Assembly: GCA_016208805.1 (NCBI GenBank)
Contig: JACQXL010000201.1
Coordinates: forward strand, 1-8,455
Source: Planctomycetota bacterium
GTDB taxonomy: Bacteria; Planctomycetota; MHYJ01; JACQXL01
Direction of reading: 5' to 3'
Length of the DNA stretch: 8,455 bases
A program made the position numbers and the translations under genes. Below, piece by piece: positions 5,367 to 8,455 of this stretch; the stretch's first letter is position 1, and every line of letters begins with the position of its first letter. The notes below the pieces were generated by a model. It did not search any database. It was not told the DNA's origin and was given only the letters and a program-made list of their open reading frames with translations.

Positions 5367-6245
5367 TTAGGCATCCTTAATAGATAACCCATAAGTCTTA
5401 AGAACGGTTTTGAGTTTCCCGATATTTTCTTTGGCCATCGGGCAGAGCGGGAGCCGTAATTCGCCATTGAGCATACCCATCATTTTTAAGGCGGTTTTGA
5501 CCGGGATGGGGTTTGATTCAATAAAGAGCGTCTTATTGAGCGGCGCCAGTTTGTAATGATAGTCGCGGGCCAGGTCTATATTGCCGCCTTCCCAAGCCCG
5601 GACCATCGCCGCCACATCTTCAGGCGCGATGTTGCTGGTAACCGAGATAACCCCCTTGCCGCCTAGGCAAAGAATCGGGAAGGTAAGATAATCTTCGCCT
5701 GAAAGAATCGGGATATCGCAGAGCGCTTTTATCTGGGTAACCTGTTCCAGCGAGCCACTGGCCTCTTTGATGGCGACGATATTCCTGATTCCGGCCAGCC
5801 GGGCCACGGTTTCCGGCGCTATGGATACGCCGGTCCGGCCGGGCACATTATACACAATAATCGGGATGCCGACTTTGCCAGCCACTGTTTTATAGTGGAG
5901 ATATAATCCGGCCTGGGTCGGTTTATTGTAATAGGGCGTAACGATCAGTGCACCGTCAACACCGGCTGATTTAGCCATCCGGGTGAGTTTGATAGTTTTG
6001 ACTGTATCATTGGAGCCGGTGCCGGCAATGATAATAATTTGGCTTTTGATATACCTGACGGCCGTTCTGAATAGTTTTTCTTTCTCCTGGTCGGTTAAGG
6101 TGGCGCCTTCGCCGGTGGTACCGGCCAGGACTAACCCCTGAACTCCGGCTTTAATCTGGGCGTCTATTAACCGGAACAGTTTGGAGTAATCCACCTTACC
6201 CTGTTTGAAAGGCGTGACTAATGCTGTAATACATCCCGAAAACAT
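5367..6245 (-). CDS. dapA: 4-hydroxy-tetrahydrodipicolinate synthase (DapA)
   Basis: DapA condenses pyruvate with aspartate semialdehyde in the diaminopimelate/lysine pathway, in the cytoplasm, as a TIM-barrel homotetramer. The 292-aa product has typical length. It has AGTTGEGATL (41-50) with catalytic T44, TPYYNKPTQ (103-111) with Y106, YNVPGRTGV (132-140) with Y132 and the substrate-binding arginine R137, and the Schiff-base lysine K160 in IVAIKEASG (156-164). GKGVISVTSN (197-206) is the usual late barrel motif. The ATG is 2 nt after the pdxJ stop, and its Shine-Dalgarno AAAAAGG lies inside the last pdxJ codons, so the two are probably co-transcribed and translationally coupled. All catalytic residues are present. 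Related pyruvate aldolases share the fold, but the motif set fits DapA best. Confidence 0.95.
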   Translation of the reverse strand: MFSGCITALVTPFKQGKVDYSKLFRLIDAQIKAGVQGLVLAGTTGEGATLTDQEKEKLFRTAVRYIKSQIIIIAGTGSNDTVKTIKLTRMAKSAGVDGALIVTPYYNKPTQAGLYLHYKTVAGKVGIPIIVYNVPGRTGVSIAPETVARLAGIRNIVAIKEASGSLEQVTQIKALCDIPILSGEDYLTFPILCLGGKGVISVTSNIAPEDVAAMVRAWEGGNIDLARDYHYKLAPLNKTLFIESNPIPVKTALKMMGMLNGELRLPLCPMAKENIGKLKTVLKTYGLSIKDA

Positions 6246-6247
6246 AA

Positions 6248-7015
6248 TTATACCTTTTTGTTAAGCAGTTCCTTCATTTCCTTAACGGCGCGTTCCATCC
6301 CGGTAAAACAGGCGCGGGCTACAATGCTGTGGCCGATATTGAGTTCCTCTATTTCCATAATCCGGACGATATCGGCGACATTGGCATAGGTCAGCCCGTG
6401 TCCGGCCGCCACGCCCAGGCGCATATTCCGGGCCGTGATGGCGGCCTCGCCGAGTTTATGATAGGCAATGCGTTTACGTTCGCTGTCTTTGTATGCGCCT
6501 TCAGCCGCGGCGGCATTGGCGTATTCGCCGGTGTGCAGTTCCACCATATTTACGCCGAGCAGTTTAGCCGTCTGCAGTTGCTCGCGGTCCGGCGCAATAA
6601 AGACCGAAACAATAATATTATTCTTCTTGAATAGTTTGGTGAATTCTTCCACGCGCTTACGCTCTTTGACGATATCCAGTCCGCCCTCGGTGGTGACCTC
6701 TTCCCGGCGTTCCGGCACAAAGGTGACCTGATGCGGTTTGACATCAACGGCGATTTTGGCCACCTCGTCTACCAGCGCCATTTCCAGATTGAGTTTGGTG
6801 GTAACGACCTGTTTGAGGACTCTCAAATCCCTTTCCTGGATGTGGCGTCGGTCTTCCCTGAGATGTATCACAATGCTGTCCGCGCCGCCCATCTCGGCCA
6901 GCAGAGCCGCATGGACCGGGTCCGGTTCAGGCACCAGCCCGGCCTCAAACGAGCCAGACCGGTACCGCGCCTGGCGGATGGTCGCGATGTGGTCAACATT
7001 TACGCCTAATTTCAT
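6248..7015 (-). CDS. pdxJ: pyridoxine 5'-phosphate synthase (PdxJ)
   Basis: PdxJ condenses 1-deoxy-D-xylulose 5-phosphate with 3-amino-2-oxopropyl phosphate to pyridoxine 5'-phosphate, the last step of the DXP-dependent vitamin B6 route. Read from MKLGVNVDHIATIRQAR it is 255 aa. It has IVIHLREDRRHI with H51, NLEMA with E78, EVTTEGGLD, ELHTGEYA, and AAGHGLTYANV with H206, matching the active-site elements of the family. Relative to the E. coli protein there are extra residues after IRQAR (RYRSGSFEAGLVPEPDP). An upstream ATG at 7078 overlaps the glmM stop and would add 21 residues (MLSCRLRRHC...). I prefer 7015 because conserved homology begins there and the extension is encoded by hairpin-rich DNA, but neither start has a good Shine-Dalgarno. 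It lies between glmM and dapA. Confidence 0.93.
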   Translation of the reverse strand: MKLGVNVDHIATIRQARYRSGSFEAGLVPEPDPVHAALLAEMGGADSIVIHLREDRRHIQERDLRVLKQVVTTKLNLEMALVDEVAKIAVDVKPHQVTFVPERREEVTTEGGLDIVKERKRVEEFTKLFKKNNIIVSVFIAPDREQLQTAKLLGVNMVELHTGEYANAAAAEGAYKDSERKRIAYHKLGEAAITARNMRLGVAAGHGLTYANVADIVRIMEIEELNIGHSIVARACFTGMERAVKEMKELLNKKV

Positions 7016-7077
7016 AACCAGAATCCCGGAGGGATGTCCGTTATGCTCGCAGTGGCGCCGAAGGCGACACGAGAGCA

Positions 7078-7770
7078 TTACGGCTGGTTATCCCGACACG
7101 GCGTGTCGGGATAATTCTTTCCCAACTCTTCTTGTATAACTTTTGCCATCGTATTAGCAAGGAATTTTACCTGTTTTCTATCTTTGCCTTCAACCATTAC
7201 CCGGGCCAGCGGTTCGGTGCCGGAATACCTGAGGACAATCCGGCCTTCATCGCCCAGCAACTTGGCTATTTCAGAGTGTTTTTCCCTGATAGGTTTTATT
7301 CCATCTAACGGAGGTTTGGCTTTAACCCGCACGTTTACCAGCAGTTGCGGATATTTAGTCAGGCACTGCGAGAGCGCCAGCAAGGATTTGCCAGTTTCCT
7401 TGATTATCTTGAGCATCATCAGGGCGGTTACGATGCCGTCGCCATTCTTGGAGTAATCCGAGAAGATGATATGCCCGGACGGCTCACCGCCCAACGTGTA
7501 TCCGGCGCTGAGCATTTTATCCAGGACGTATTTATCGCCAACCGGCGTTCTGACCAATTTAATGCCGGCCTGTTTGAGCGATACGCTTAAGCCGGTATTG
7601 CTCATAACGGTGCCGACCACGGTATTATGAGGCAACGCTTTATGCTGTTTAAGATATCGGGCGGCGATGGCCAGAACGAAATCGCCATCTCGGATATTGC
7701 CTTTGGCATCTGCCGAAATCAGCCGGTCGCCGTCGCCGTCAAAGGACGTCGCCGTCAAAGGAAAAGCCAA
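7078..7770 (-). CDS. glmM: phosphoglucosamine mutase, C-terminal fragment after the frameshift
   Basis: This frame holds the second half of GlmM, which interconverts glucosamine 6-phosphate and 1-phosphate for UDP-GlcNAc synthesis. It carries the metal-binding loop FDGDGDRL, the sugar-binding loop GGEPSGHIIF and the phosphate-binding RYSGTEPLARVMVEG. The only in-frame initiation codon before DGDGDR is a TTG at 7770, inside the disrupted region, so this is unlikely to be an independent gene; it should continue from the frame ending at 7739. After the normal end near EELG there is a 13-residue tail, KNYPDTPCRDNQP, mostly encoded by a 27-bp palindrome. The stop overlaps the upstream possible pdxJ ATG (TAATG). 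Without the N-terminal part it lacks the catalytic serine. Confidence 0.85.
   Translation of the reverse strand: MAFPLTATSFDGDGDRLISADAKGNIRDGDFVLAIAARYLKQHKALPHNTVVGTVMSNTGLSVSLKQAGIKLVRTPVGDKYVLDKMLSAGYTLGGEPSGHIIFSDYSKNGDGIVTALMMLKIIKETGKSLLALSQCLTKYPQLLVNVRVKAKPPLDGIKPIREKHSEIAKLLGDEGRIVLRYSGTEPLARVMVEGKDRKQVKFLANTMAKVIQEELGKNYPDTPCRDNQP
7088..7114. repeat. 27-bp palindrome in the 3' end of glmM
   Basis: TTATCCCGACACG (7088-7100) and CGTGTCGGGATAA (7102-7114) are perfect 13-bp arms around one base. It encodes the odd C-terminal tail of GlmM. It belongs to the CCCG...CGGG hairpin type of this window and looks like an insertion that shifted the stop codon downstream. Confidence 0.8.
7731..7762. 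repeat. exact 16-bp tandem duplication in glmM
   Basis: CGTCGCCGTCAAAGGA occurs at 7731-7746 and again at 7747-7762 (TCCTTTGACGGCGACG on the coding strand). Removing one copy restores one frame reading GFSFDGDGDRLIS across the metal-binding loop. The net +16 (equal to +1) shifts the frame and creates a TGA at 7741-7739. Confidence 0.95.
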
Positions 7771-8455
7771 TATCGGCTTTGTGTTTCAGCACGGCTTTGC
7801 TGACCGCTTCCGGATAGAGCGAACCGCAGTTACAGTTGATATTCCGGCCGTCCGGCCGGTTATTAAGAGTGATGACTTCTGCATCCAGGCGGCTGAAAAT
7901 GGCCGGCGCCAACGTGGATACTCCGCCGTTGGCGCAATCAAGGACAATGCGTAGGCCTTTTAGCGAGGACCTGCGGCCGAATATGTTTTGGAGCGTATCG
8001 TTTATATATGTTTCTATCTCTGCCGGATTATCGGTAGCAGCGCCGCGTTTGGCGGGGCGGGTGGGGCGGAATTTATCATCCAGCAAGTAATTTTCTATAA
8101 CCAGTTCTGTTTTACGGTTGACCTTCAACCCATTGGCGGCGAATAACTTGATGCCGTTGTCATCAGCCGGGTTGTGCGATGCAGAAATCATTATGCCGAG
8201 ATTATGTCTATCGCGTTTGGTCAGATAGGCCAGGGCCGGCGTGGAAACGATGCCGCATTTAGTGACGTTAACGCCGCCGGAGGTGATGCCGGCCGTGAGC
8301 GCCCGTTCAATCCTCAAACCGGAGGCGCGCGGGTCGCGGCCGATAATGACATTCTTGCCTTTTGGGACGGTCTGCCCGATAATTCGGCCTAATTTATTAA
8401 GGGCCGTAGGCGTGAACCAACCGGTGTTGGCAACGCCTCTGATACCGTCTGTCCC
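7739..8455 (-). pseudogene. glmM: phosphoglucosamine mutase, N-terminal part, frameshifted and truncated by window edge
   Basis: The frame is open from the right edge (GTDGIRGVANTGWF, normally only a few residues after the start Met) for 238 codons to a premature TGA. It has IIGRDPRASG, the phosphoserine loop MISASHNPADDNGIK with catalytic S93 (window numbering), IVLDCANGG, and ends GFSFDGDVL instead of GFSFDGDGDRL. It contains domain 1 and most of domain 2 of an alpha-D-phosphohexomutase. Joined to the fragment ending at 7078 and with one 16-bp copy removed, the protein would have the usual GlmM length of about 445 residues plus a short tail. GlmM is normally essential for peptidoglycan precursors, so this is either an assembly error, a recent mutation in part of the population, or loss compensated by another phosphohexomutase. 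The sequence motifs and RYSGTEP ending favour GlmM over ManB/Pgm. Confidence 0.85.

Noticed and set aside
7078..7770. Separate intact small phosphomutase gene starting at TTG 7770
   Set aside because: It lacks the catalytic serine domain, starts inside the duplicated tract, and joins perfectly to the upstream frame when 16 bp are removed.

Overview
The window looks like chromosomal DNA of a bacterium, most plausibly an uncultured Planctomycetota-type lineage. The support is a long HEAT-repeat protein with a membrane-proximal N-terminus and a Trp-rich WEIWW..NREKYL segment that I associate with planctomycete proteins, moderate-to-high GC, and gene spacers crowded with small palindromic repeats. 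The phylum is an inference; no rRNA or other decisive marker is present.

Left part (1-2207, + strand). A 21-bp tandem array at the left edge runs in frame as a short heptad-repeat ORF. Two larger unassigned genes follow. The first is a helical/Pro-rich/FN3-like protein. The second is built from 23 decapeptide repeats with a beta-rich C-terminal domain, as in fibre-like proteins. They share nearly the same ribosome-binding leader and are separated by a MITE-like palindromic element.

Middle (2208-4703). A HEAT-repeat protein gene lies between two directly repeated copies of a composite palindromic element. The outermost 33 bp of the two copies form a perfect inverted repeat around the gene. 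A good sigma70-type promoter places the predicted transcript start on the ATG, suggesting a leaderless mRNA.

Right part (4704-8455, - strand). A housekeeping cluster is read leftwards: glmM (peptidoglycan/aminosugar precursor), pdxJ (vitamin B6), dapA (lysine/diaminopimelate) and folE (pterin/folate). dapA starts 2 nt after the pdxJ stop. A second copy of the MITE-like element separates dapA from folE. glmM runs off the right edge just short of its start and is broken in this sequence by an exact 16-bp tandem duplication at its metal-binding loop, DGDGDR. That is either a real frameshift in a normally essential gene or an assembly error.

The most notable signals are the glmM duplication, the element-flanked HEAT gene, and a recurring family of CCCG...CGGG hairpins in spacers, inside larger repeats and in coding ends. 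No complete new enzymatic or defence system is apparent.
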